A stretch of DNA of 13,542 nt, from assembly GCA_934373455.1 (NCBI GenBank), contig CAKRON010000068.1, forward strand, positions 1 to 13,542, written 5' to 3'. Position 1 is the first letter of the stretch. Each line of letters starts with the position of its first letter. The translations under genes and the position numbers were made by a program. Positions 1 through 5,436 of this stretch are shown piece after piece. Under the pieces are notes generated by a model. It searched no databases. It was not told the DNA's origin and was given only the letters and a program-made list of their open reading frames with translations. The DNA is from an uncultured Marvinbryantia sp. (GTDB lineage Bacteria > Bacillota > Clostridia > Lachnospirales > Lachnospiraceae).

Positions 1-573
1 TGCATTTCCTGCCTTGATTCCCGCCGGAAGATCTTCAAAAACCAGACATTTCTGTGGCTCTACAGCAAGCTGTTCTGCAACTGCCAGATATACGTCAGGT
101 GCCGGTTTGCCTTTCTTTGCTTCGCAGGAAGTCATAATACAATCGAAATACTGGTCAAAATGAAGAATCTTTCCCACTGCATCCACCAGTTCTCTTGAAT
201 TACTGGTTGCTACCCCCAGCTTCTTTCCATTGGCTTTACAATGCTCCAGGAATTTCAGGGCACCTTTTTTAAAAGGCACTTTTGTACAGTAGATTTCATA
301 TGCCATCTGATTCCAGTCCTGTTTGATCTTTTCCAGACTGTCAGTGATAGCAAATCTTTCTTTAAAATAAATCGCAGTTTCCGTAAAACTCATTCCTTCA
401 ATTTCTTTCTGAATGATTTCTAACTGCTTTGGATTCTGCGGCGTCGTAATCCCATATCTCTTCAGATATTCAATATCGATCTCCTTCCACATCCACATGG
501 AATCCACCAGTGTCCCATCCATATCGAAAATCACAGCATCGTGATCCGGAAGTGTTATCTTTTGTGTATTCAT
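1..573 (-). CDS. HAD-family hydrolase, beta-phosphoglucomutase-like (partial, C-terminus beyond window)
   Basis: Translating the reverse strand gives 191 codons open to the window edge. The HAD motifs are clear: motif I DMDGT with nucleophile Asp17 and acid Asp19, motif II ATSNS near residue 130, motif III lysine in KKGKPAPDVY, and motif IV VFEDLPAGI near residues 178-186. The helical segment between motifs I and II is the size of a C1 cap, which places it in the HAD-IA group with beta-phosphoglucomutase and sugar-phosphate phosphatases. The substrate cannot be told from sequence. The ATG at 571-573 has an AAAGAGG ribosome binding site a few bases upstream and a good promoter at 639-667. About 20-30 residues are probably missing. 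It is divergent from the metal exporter and shows no functional link to it. Confidence 0.88.
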   Translation of the reverse strand, partial: MNTQKITLPDHDAVIFDMDGTLVDSMWMWKEIDIEYLKRYGITTPQNPKQLEIIQKEIEGMSFTETAIYFKERFAITDSLEKIKQDWNQMAYEIYCTKVPFKKGALKFLEHCKANGKKLGVATSNSRELVDAVGKILHFDQYFDCIMTSCEAKKGKPAPDVYLAVAEQLAVEPQKCLVFEDLPAGIKAGNA

Positions 574-638
574 CTTTTTCGTCCTCTTTCTTCTAAACTT
601 CTCAGAACTTACCTGTATGTCAATGTCACTTATTCCCC

Positions 639-667
639 AGTATAATAGATGTTCTTTTTTATTACAA
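639..667 (-). promoter_or_regulatory. Putative sigma-A promoter of the leftward HAD gene
   Basis: On the minus strand there is TTGTAA (667-662), a 17-base spacer and TATACT (644-639). Transcription would begin about 60 bases before the ATG at 573. This is found by eye from consensus and spacing only. Confidence 0.5.
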
Positions 668-723
668 GTGTGTTCGCCTTTATCTATCTGTTTGCCCGTG
701 CCTGCCCCGGGTTAGCATATACA

Positions 724-740
724 ATATTCTGTCAGAATAT
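724..740. repeat. Perfect 8-bp inverted repeat, possible operator
   Basis: ATATTCTG and CAGAATAT flank a single central base. The repeat lies 28 bases upstream of the -35 box of the exporter promoter and about 60 bases upstream of the HAD promoter. The size and symmetry fit a dimeric regulator site. No U-run follows it, so it is unlikely to be a terminator. No regulator in the window is obviously linked to it. Confidence 0.35.
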
Positions 741-767
741 CATAAGAAAGATTAGTTTTTGAAGCTG

Positions 768-796
768 TTGACATCACTTTTCATCTGTGCTACTTT
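768..796 (+). promoter_or_regulatory. Putative extended -10 promoter for the NiCo leader and CDF exporter
   Basis: A perfect TTGACA lies at 768-773, followed by a 17-base spacer and TACTTT at 791-796, directly preceded by TGC (an extended -10 TGN). Transcription would start near 803, about 50 bases before the riboswitch aptamer. The -10 hexamer is poor, but the -35 box and TGN compensate. Confidence 0.55.
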
Positions 797-849
797 ATAA
801 AAGATCTCTTTGCACTGCATTACATTTCGTATGAAATGCGCAATCAACA

Positions 850-965
850 GTACAAACTGAGCAGGCACTGCAACACGAAGCATTTGTGTTCAGAGAGCCG
901 GGCCGCTGATGCGGCAACAGATAATTCGATGTAATAAGATTCGATATCTGTGGGACAGTAGATAC
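850..965 (+). promoter_or_regulatory. NiCo (czcD) riboswitch aptamer, Ni2+/Co2+ sensing
   Basis: The known NiCo riboswitch is a four-way junction that binds Co2+ or Ni2+ cooperatively and turns on exporter genes. Here the pairings are P1 ACTG 856-859 with CAGT 956-959, P2 CTG/AACAC 868-876 with GTGTT/CAG 886-893, P3 GCCGC 902-906 with GCGGC 911-915, and P4 ACAGATA 917-923 with TATCTGT 945-951. The junction strands carry the hallmark sequences: CTGAGCAGGC after P1, GAGCCGGGC before P3, GCAACAG between P3 and P4, and GTGGGACAGT after P4. It sits upstream of a CDF exporter, which is the usual target gene of this class. The match to the class is by recalled consensus, not by a covariance search, but both structure and conserved bases agree. 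Confidence 0.93.
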
Positions 966-982
966 GGTTCCGCAGATTTTTT
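946..982 (+). terminator. Riboswitch-controlled intrinsic terminator
   Basis: ATCTG-T-GGGA (946-955) pairs with TTCC-G-CAGAT (968-977), closed further by C956-G967, and six T residues occupy 977-982. The 5' arm is the 3' strand of P4 plus the metal-binding GGGAC segment of the aptamer, so folding of the aptamer and of the terminator exclude each other. Metal binding would therefore prevent termination, giving an ON switch, as known for this riboswitch class. Confidence 0.85.
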
Positions 983-1013
983 ATAGGCTGGGAGATGAAA
1001 TCTTCCAGCCTAT
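983..1013 (+). other. Strong second hairpin after the riboswitch terminator
   Basis: ATAGGCTGG (983-991) pairs with CCAGCCTAT (1005-1013), and the stem continues inward for five more pairs, one of them G-U, to a three-base GAA loop. CAGATTTTT (973-981) can also pair with AAAAATCTG (1036-1044) around it. There is no U-run directly after the hairpin. It could be a back-up terminator, an RNA-stabilising stem or part of the antiterminated fold; its role is not clear. Confidence 0.6.
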
Positions 1014-1088
1014 TATGATTTCTGACGAAATTTTTAAAAATCTGTGAAAGCGAATGTGACACAAAAGAGTATCACGCACTATTGTATT

Positions 1089-1120
1089 ATACCAGGTTCA
1101 CAAGGCAGAACCTATGGTAT
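1089..1120 (+). other. Hairpin in the exporter leader
   Basis: AGGTTC (1094-1099) pairs with GAACCT (1108-1113), and TACC (1090-1093) pairs with GGTA (1116-1119) across a two-base bulge. It ends 15 bases before the ribosome binding site at 1136-1144. No U-run follows. It is probably a leader structure; no function can be assigned. Confidence 0.35.
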
Positions 1121-1152
1121 GTATTACCCTATCACAGGAAGGAGTCTTATTT

Positions 1153-2055
1153 ATGACAAACACAATGACAAAGGATTCTTCGCGGGATCCGCAGACTATC
1201 GTCAACCGCGTTACTTCTATCGGTATTATCGGCAATATTGTTCTTTCTTTATTTAAGTTTTTTGCCGGAATCATCGGTCATTCCAGTGCGATGGTATCTG
1301 ACGCAATTCACTCACTATCCGATGTTTTTGCAACCTTTATTGCATGGCTTGGCATCAAACTTTCCATGCAGGCTCCTGATAAGGAGCATCCCTACGGTCA
1401 TGAACGGCTGGAATGTGTAGCTTCCTTACTTCTTGGTGCTATCCTCTTTGGTACCGGTCTGATGATCGGACTCTCCGGTCTAAAAACCATCTTTGCCGGA
1501 CATTATGAGAATCTTCAAGCACCTGGCGCAGTTGCATTGATTGCTGCTGTCGTATCCATCGCTACAAAAGAAGGCATGTTCTGGTACACCAGATATTATG
1601 CAAAAGTATTAAATTCAGCTGCTTTTATGGCAGATGCATGGCATCACAGATCAGATGCGCTCTCTTCCATTGGCTCATTGATTGGTATTGGAGGTGCTAT
1701 GCTCGGTTTCCCGATTCTGGATCCGATTGCCAGTGTAGCCATTGCAATTTGCATCATCAAAGTAGCTTTTGACATTCTCAAAGATGCTGTCTCTAAAATG
1801 CTGGATACCGCCTGCAGTGATGAATATGAACAAAAATTATCTGATTTCATTTCCAGTCAGGAAGGTGTTGACCGCATAGATATGCTTCATACCAGAATGT
1901 TCGGCAATAAAATCTATATCGATGCCGAGATCGCTGTTGATGGTGATAAATCTCTGACAGAAGCACATGCAATAGCAGAACATGTCCACCATCAGGTAGA
2001 AAAAAATTTCGATAATATTAAACACATTATGATTCATGTCAATCCAATGGCATAA
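1153..2055 (+). CDS. Cation diffusion facilitator (CDF) metal exporter, probably Co2+/Ni2+
   Basis: This 300-residue inner-membrane protein exports divalent metal by proton antiport. Six membrane segments are visible at roughly residues 20-42, 50-72, 88-110, 123-145, 162-185 and 188-210, followed by a cytoplasmic domain of about 90 residues ending in HVNP. Segments 2 and 5 carry matching D-x-x-H-x-x-x-D motifs (Asp50, His53, Asp57; Asp161, His164, Asp168), the family's metal site. The NiCo riboswitch in its leader argues for Co2+ or Ni2+ over Zn2+, although HxxxD sites are also typical of zinc CDFs. The ATG at 1153 is chosen over the in-frame ATG at 1114 because AGGAAGGAG at 1136-1144 stands eight bases before it. 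It is a single-gene unit with its own terminator. Confidence 0.93.
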   Translation: MTNTMTKDSSRDPQTIVNRVTSIGIIGNIVLSLFKFFAGIIGHSSAMVSDAIHSLSDVFATFIAWLGIKLSMQAPDKEHPYGHERLECVASLLLGAILFGTGLMIGLSGLKTIFAGHYENLQAPGAVALIAAVVSIATKEGMFWYTRYYAKVLNSAAFMADAWHHRSDALSSIGSLIGIGGAMLGFPILDPIASVAIAICIIKVAFDILKDAVSKMLDTACSDEYEQKLSDFISSQEGVDRIDMLHTRMFGNKIYIDAEIAVDGDKSLTEAHAIAEHVHHQVEKNFDNIKHIMIHVNPMA

Positions 2056-2072
2056 GTTCCAAATAAAAACAG

Positions 2073-2114
2073 AGGCATTTTTAGCTATGATAAAATTGCT
2101 AAAAATGCCTTTTT
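2073..2114. terminator. Intrinsic terminator after the CDF gene, probably bidirectional
   Basis: AGGCATTTTTAGC (2073-2085) pairs perfectly with GCTAAAAATGCCT (2098-2110), followed by TTTT on the plus strand. On the minus strand the stem is followed by CTG and then TTTTTATTT. It therefore lies in the right place to end both the exporter transcript and the leftward DUF3783 transcript, whose stop is at 2122. Confidence 0.85.
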
Positions 2115-2121
2115 GAATGAT

Positions 2122-2508
2122 CTATGCCAAATGTTCTTTTTTCAGCTCCTGATACAGCATTTCCGGTGTCCAGAATATATTATACATGGTTACTGTTGCC
2201 TTGTAATTTACCTTCTCGATTCCCTGCATCCGGTACAGATCCAGAAATGCTTCTAATTCATCTGAATCAAATCCTGAAAAAACAAGCATTTCTTTCTCTA
2301 TCTTTTCTCCCATAGAATCAGCTGTTGTCTTTGCAGGAATTCCTGCAATTCCCGCCAAACTTCCAAGTGTCTTCTTATGATCAGACGGCAGCATACGTCG
2401 ATAGTCAGCGCCCATAGATGCACAGCAGTTCCTGATTAGCTGTTCTTTTCCTGATTTGATCTCAAAAGCCAGTACTTTTTTCGTGTTCTTGTTCATATTT
2501 CCATTCAC
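2122..2508 (-). CDS. DUF3783-type protein of unknown function
   Basis: This 128-residue protein has no signal peptide or membrane segment. The C-terminal half (about residues 70-126) contains EMLVFSGFDSDELEAFLD, then YRMQGIEKVNYKA and a tail ending ELKKEHLA, which I recognise as the pattern of the DUF3783 family common in Clostridia. The family has no established role. The N-terminal half has two cysteines (CC) and is more variable. The first codon is GTG with AAAGG six bases before it; an ATG four codons later (2494-2496) is the alternative, with a poorer site. It starts three bases after the HIRAN gene stop, so it is probably co-transcribed and may be the original neighbour of the HAD gene that the cassette between them now separates. 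Confidence 0.75.
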   Translation of the reverse strand: MNGNMNKNTKKVLAFEIKSGKEQLIRNCCASMGADYRRMLPSDHKKTLGSLAGIAGIPAKTTADSMGEKIEKEMLVFSGFDSDELEAFLDLYRMQGIEKVNYKATVTMYNIFWTPEMLYQELKKEHLA

Positions 2509-2511
2509 CCG

Positions 2512-3213
2512 TTACCTTTTATGATTTATATCCATCTTAATTCGTATGCATTCGTTACAATTTGATCCTTTATCCACGCTGTAAATGTGGCAAACGATAT
2601 CCACATCATGCAGTAATAAATATGAAACACTTTCACTATAATATCTCGGCAAATATCCAAGCATATCCTTTTTTTCTGTTAAGATCTTTACTGCATTCTT
2701 ATCATGTTGATTTTCGATGTCTCTTTCCAGCAATACCTCATCTCCACGTGTCACCTGTACAGAATTCTCACCCTGTTCACCAACACATCCCAGATAATGT
2801 CTTGCGCCTGCAATACAAAATATTCTCGTCTGTTTTTTATCCTTATCTAATATTGGATCTATGAACTCAAAATTGTCAATTGGCAATCTGCCCCCACTTC
2901 TTTTCAAGAGCAGATATTCATCATATTCTTTTAAATTATACTTTTCTAAAATTTTTTCTATATCTTTTCTTTTTCTATCTGGTAATCTGCTTGAAAAAAC
3001 AGGGAACAATTTTGTATTAGTATATACCCTGCCAAAATCCTCAAAACAAAGTAATGGTTTAAAACCATCCGCTAACGCTTCTTCTAATTCTTCTTTTTTA
3101 TAATGGAATTCAAATCCTCCATTTTTTGTCAACTCACCTACTACGTATTGTTTTCTGGATTTATCAGATTTCCAAATTAAATACAGGCGGTCTTTTCCAT
3201 CTTTCATTGACAT
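2512..3213 (-). CDS. HipS-like (HipA N-terminal subdomain) / HIRAN fusion protein
   Basis: This 233-residue protein has two parts. Residues 8-118 resemble the HipA N-terminal subdomain: a beta-rich start (YLIWKSDKSRKQYVVGEL), the LFPVFSSRLP element that in HipA reads F-F-x-x-L-L-P, and the closing LLLKRSGGRLP that matches the LL-x-x-x-GG-x-x-x-GA region. Residues 129-225 are a HIRAN domain: IAGARHYLG, GDEVLLERDIENQHDKNAV and MLGYLPRYYSESVSYLL. Known HIRAN domains, as in Rad5/HLTF helicases, bind DNA, including 3' single-stranded ends. Its ATG overlaps the kinase stop (ATGTCAATGA), so the two proteins are probably made in a fixed ratio. In HipBST systems HipS restrains the HipT kinase; a like role here is inference. 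The coding DNA is AT-rich. Confidence 0.82.
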   Translation of the reverse strand: MSMKDGKDRLYLIWKSDKSRKQYVVGELTKNGGFEFHYKKEELEEALADGFKPLLCFEDFGRVYTNTKLFPVFSSRLPDRKRKDIEKILEKYNLKEYDEYLLLKRSGGRLPIDNFEFIDPILDKDKKQTRIFCIAGARHYLGCVGEQGENSVQVTRGDEVLLERDIENQHDKNAVKILTEKKDMLGYLPRYYSESVSYLLLHDVDIVCHIYSVDKGSNCNECIRIKMDINHKR

Positions 3214-4094
3214 GGTTTATTTTCCTCATTCTGATAAATGTCTTTTAATAAATCAATCTTTGACATTATATATTTTTCTAACAATTCTTGTTTTAAAGAT
3301 CCCAATTCTTCTGTATAATGCTCTAATATTTCCTGAATATTATCTTGTGTTACTTTTTCTATTATTGAATAAGCTATATCTTTCGTTTGTAAATAATAAT
3401 ATGTATGCAAATATTTTATAACTTCTAAATGTGTTGGTTTCTTTTTATCGTCACTATGAATTCTTATTATTGATCTGGATTTCGTATCTATCAATGAGTG
3501 CCACAATAGCTTATCTTTTCCTAAATATTGCTCTACTTTTTCATTTGATACATAGGAACATAAAGAAGAACCATTATCATACAAAGGGCACAAACAAATT
3601 TCTTCATTTTTTTGTAATAGCGCCCAATTACTTTGATGTCTGTCTGAATTTCCTATCAAAAAGTCGAAAACCGGAATTTTTAGGAACTCCTCAAATAATC
3701 CGAAAGATTCCAATGCATCCTGTATCATCTCTAAAGAATACCTTTTCCCAGTCTCCATGTCCATCATTTCATTTGGATCATATGAAGCGTATATGGCAGT
3801 TATACAATATATTCCTTCTATCAATGACACATCTTTTTCATCTGCAATATTATAGCTCATAGATCCTTCTCTGTTCTTATAAATTCCAAGTTCAAACTTT
3901 GCACAGGGAATACCAACTAATTCAGCTATTTCATATGCTATACATTCCGAAACGTGATCCGTTGTTCCTTTATCTTTTTTAAATTTAAATAATCCGATTT
4001 GATTTGTATCTGGATTTAGCAGCCAGACTTTTTCTCCCCGCCCACTACCTGCTGATACTCCGTCGTACTCTTCCCAAAAAGAAAAATCCTTCAT
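3204..4094 (-). CDS. HipA-family serine/threonine kinase without N-terminal subdomain (HipT/CtkA-like)
   Basis: This 296-residue protein is the catalytic part of a HipA-type kinase. In order: a Gly-rich loop with serines (Ser14 and Ser17 in VSAGSGRGEK), ATP-site lysines in GLFKFKK (34-40), Glu50 in the helix SECIAYEIAELVGI, the catalytic loop GNSDRHQSNW with Asp151 and Asn156, and the metal-binding DNG at 173-175. It begins almost at the Gly-rich loop, so the HipA N-terminal subdomain is absent; a HipA-N-like segment is on the next gene. The Ser positions correspond to the region where HipA (Ser150) and HipT (SIS motif) autophosphorylate. All catalytic residues are present, so it is probably active. 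GGAAG lies before the ATG at 4094; it follows the HAD gene by 20 bases. Base composition is strikingly AT-rich (10 G/C in bases 3241-3300). The target is unknown. Confidence 0.87.
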   Translation of the reverse strand: MKDFSFWEEYDGVSAGSGRGEKVWLLNPDTNQIGLFKFKKDKGTTDHVSECIAYEIAELVGIPCAKFELGIYKNREGSMSYNIADEKDVSLIEGIYCITAIYASYDPNEMMDMETGKRYSLEMIQDALESFGLFEEFLKIPVFDFLIGNSDRHQSNWALLQKNEEICLCPLYDNGSSLCSYVSNEKVEQYLGKDKLLWHSLIDTKSRSIIRIHSDDKKKPTHLEVIKYLHTYYYLQTKDIAYSIIEKVTQDNIQEILEHYTEELGSLKQELLEKYIMSKIDLLKDIYQNEENKPCQ

Positions 4095-4114
4095 ATATTC
4101 TTCCCATTTCTTTG

Positions 4115-4822
4115 TTATGCTCTTTTTATTCTCTTCAGTAATTGTTCTTCCGTATTGACCGTCAGATCTGCCTTTTTTCCCTCGTTCTGAATCTCTGTTT
4201 GATTCTTATCCAGCCAGATGGTCTTCCACCCTGCTTGTATCGCCCCTGCAATATCACTGCTGTAGCTGTCACCTATCATGCAAAGTTCTTCTGAGCTGAC
4301 CTGCAGGGCTTTTTCTACATAATGAAATGCTTCTACGTCCGGCTTGGTGAATCCGATTCCTTCAGATATAAACAGCCGGTCTTTCGGTATCCACTTCTCC
4401 AGCCCCAATGTCTGAATTTTTCTATTCTGGTTCTTTACCGGTCCATTAGTCAGTACCCCCATCAGAACCCCGGCATTGCAGCAGAAGTCCAACAGTTCTT
4501 TCATCGTATCACTCATGACAATATCTTTCTGCGCCTTCTCGTAATAACGCTGATATGCCACTTCCTGTTCTGCTGTCATATGTATTCCCAGTTCTGCTGC
4601 CGCATGGCGGATTCTTAAAACATGGGATTCCTCCAGAGTGATCTCTTCTCTGGCATTTGCTTCAAACATCTCCTGGCTGTGCCGGCTGTAAATGCCATAC
4701 CATGCCCGCACATCTCCATCTATCTTCAATCCGGCAGCCGCTTCCAACGCTTTTCGAAAAGGTTCTGCACGATCATATAAAGTATCGTCCAAATCGAATA
4801 TCAGTATCATTCTCTTGTTCAT
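4115..4822 (-). CDS. HAD-IA family hydrolase (YjjG/phosphatase-like)
   Basis: This 235-residue soluble phosphatase has all HAD motifs: DLDDTL with Asp10 and Asp12, LTNG with Thr125, Lys160 in TKPD, and GDSYSSDI with Asp185 and Asp190. A helical C1 cap occupies about residues 20-100. The DLDDTLYD start, long cap and TNG motif resemble YjjG/YfnB-type nucleotide or sugar-phosphate phosphatases, but the substrate cannot be assigned. The ATG at 4820-4822 has AAAGGAG six bases upstream, and that site includes part of the stop codon of the preceding gene. It is co-transcribed with trxA and the small hypothetical gene and leads into the kinase-HIRAN cassette. Confidence 0.88.
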   Translation of the reverse strand: MNKRMILIFDLDDTLYDRAEPFRKALEAAAGLKIDGDVRAWYGIYSRHSQEMFEANAREEITLEESHVLRIRHAAAELGIHMTAEQEVAYQRYYEKAQKDIVMSDTMKELLDFCCNAGVLMGVLTNGPVKNQNRKIQTLGLEKWIPKDRLFISEGIGFTKPDVEAFHYVEKALQVSSEELCMIGDSYSSDIAGAIQAGWKTIWLDKNQTEIQNEGKKADLTVNTEEQLLKRIKRA

Positions 4823-4833
4823 CCATTTCTCCT

Positions 4834-5100
4834 TTAAAATGGCAGCTGTTCATCCCGCCAGTTTTTTGCTTCAAAGGCTTCATTCAGGTACTGAATAGCC
4901 TTCTCATATCCCTCTTCTGAATAGTCAAAATACTGATATTCCTTTTTTTCTTCCGGAGTGTGCCAAAATGCGAAAGGGCCTGGAAATGTGCACACTTCCA
5001 GCTGCCCTTTCATCTCTGTTACCCGGTAGTTCATCCCCTGATAGCTTCCATAGAGAGGAGATTTCTTAATAAACTGAAATGGTAACACCCGCTCAATCAT
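4834..5100 (-). CDS. Small hypothetical protein coupled to trxA
   Basis: This 88-residue protein is not recognised. It is soluble, rich in aromatic and acidic residues (KKSPLYGSYQGMNYRV near residues 12-27, FAFWHTPEEKKEY near 43-55, a YLNEAF helix near 71-76), and has no cysteine pair of redox type. Its ATG overlaps the TAA of trxA as TAATG, with GAGG ten bases before it, so translation is coupled to thioredoxin. The composition matches its neighbours, which argues for a real gene and not a chance frame. It might be a thioredoxin partner or merely a conserved neighbour. Confidence 0.7.
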   Translation of the reverse strand: MIERVLPFQFIKKSPLYGSYQGMNYRVTEMKGQLEVCTFPGPFAFWHTPEEKKEYQYFDYSEEGYEKAIQYLNEAFEAKNWRDEQLPF

Positions 5101-5411
5101 TATTTGTATTCCTCAATGAATTTTTTCAGGCTTTCTTTCGGCTGGAATCCCACGGTCATGCCTGCTTTCTCACCGTCCTTTAACAGAACCAGTGCCGGGA
5201 TATTCATAATCTTATATTCAACGGCAAGCTGTGAATTCTGATCCACATCGATACTGTATACTGCCACCTCTCCTGCAAGTTCTTCCGATAATTCTTTCAG
5301 TACCGGTGCCAGCATACTGCAAGGTCCGCACCAGGTGGCTGAAAAATCCAGCAGTGCCAGTTTTTCTTTCTTTGCTTCGCTTAAATCATTGTTTGAAATT
5401 ACGTTTACCAT
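5100..5411 (-). CDS. trxA: Thioredoxin
   Basis: This 103-residue cytoplasmic protein-disulfide reductase has the classical active site WCGPC at residues 27-31 (Cys28 and Cys31), preceded by LLDFSATWCGPC, and the cis-proline Pro72 in NIPALVLLKDG. It is full length for a single thioredoxin fold (usual about 105). The ATG at 5409-5411 has a perfect AGGAGG seven bases upstream. The thioredoxin-reductase homologue lies upstream on the same strand, separated by 252 bases that are mostly filled by a structured element, so the two genes may once have been adjacent. The leader therefore contains that element, and a weak TTGACT/TATAAC pair (19-base spacing, 5507-5477) inside it could supply a promoter. 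Confidence 0.95.
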   Translation of the reverse strand: MVNVISNNDLSEAKKEKLALLDFSATWCGPCSMLAPVLKELSEELAGEVAVYSIDVDQNSQLAVEYKIMNIPALVLLKDGEKAGMTVGFQPKESLKKFIEEYK

Positions 5412-5436
5412 GATTGTTCCTCCTGTATATTCTATT

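Noticed and set aside
890..980. T-box leader (GAGCCGGG and GGTTCCGC segments look T-box-like)
   Set aside because: The stem order, GTGGGACAGT sequence and downstream CDF exporter fit the NiCo riboswitch; there is no specifier loop or canonical T-box.
844..1062. 72-codon open frame on the minus strand
   Set aside because: It runs antisense through the riboswitch and its terminators, has no clear ribosome binding site and no protein-like composition.
1114..1152. Earlier ATG of the CDF exporter
   Set aside because: It would place the strong AGGAAGGAG inside coding sequence and add 13 residues unlike the family start; the ATG at 1153 is correctly spaced.
2122..4094. Classical HipBA or HipBST toxin-antitoxin operon
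   Set aside because: No HipB-like helix-turn-helix protein is present; the DUF3783 protein shows no such motif, so the module is described as HipA-like only.
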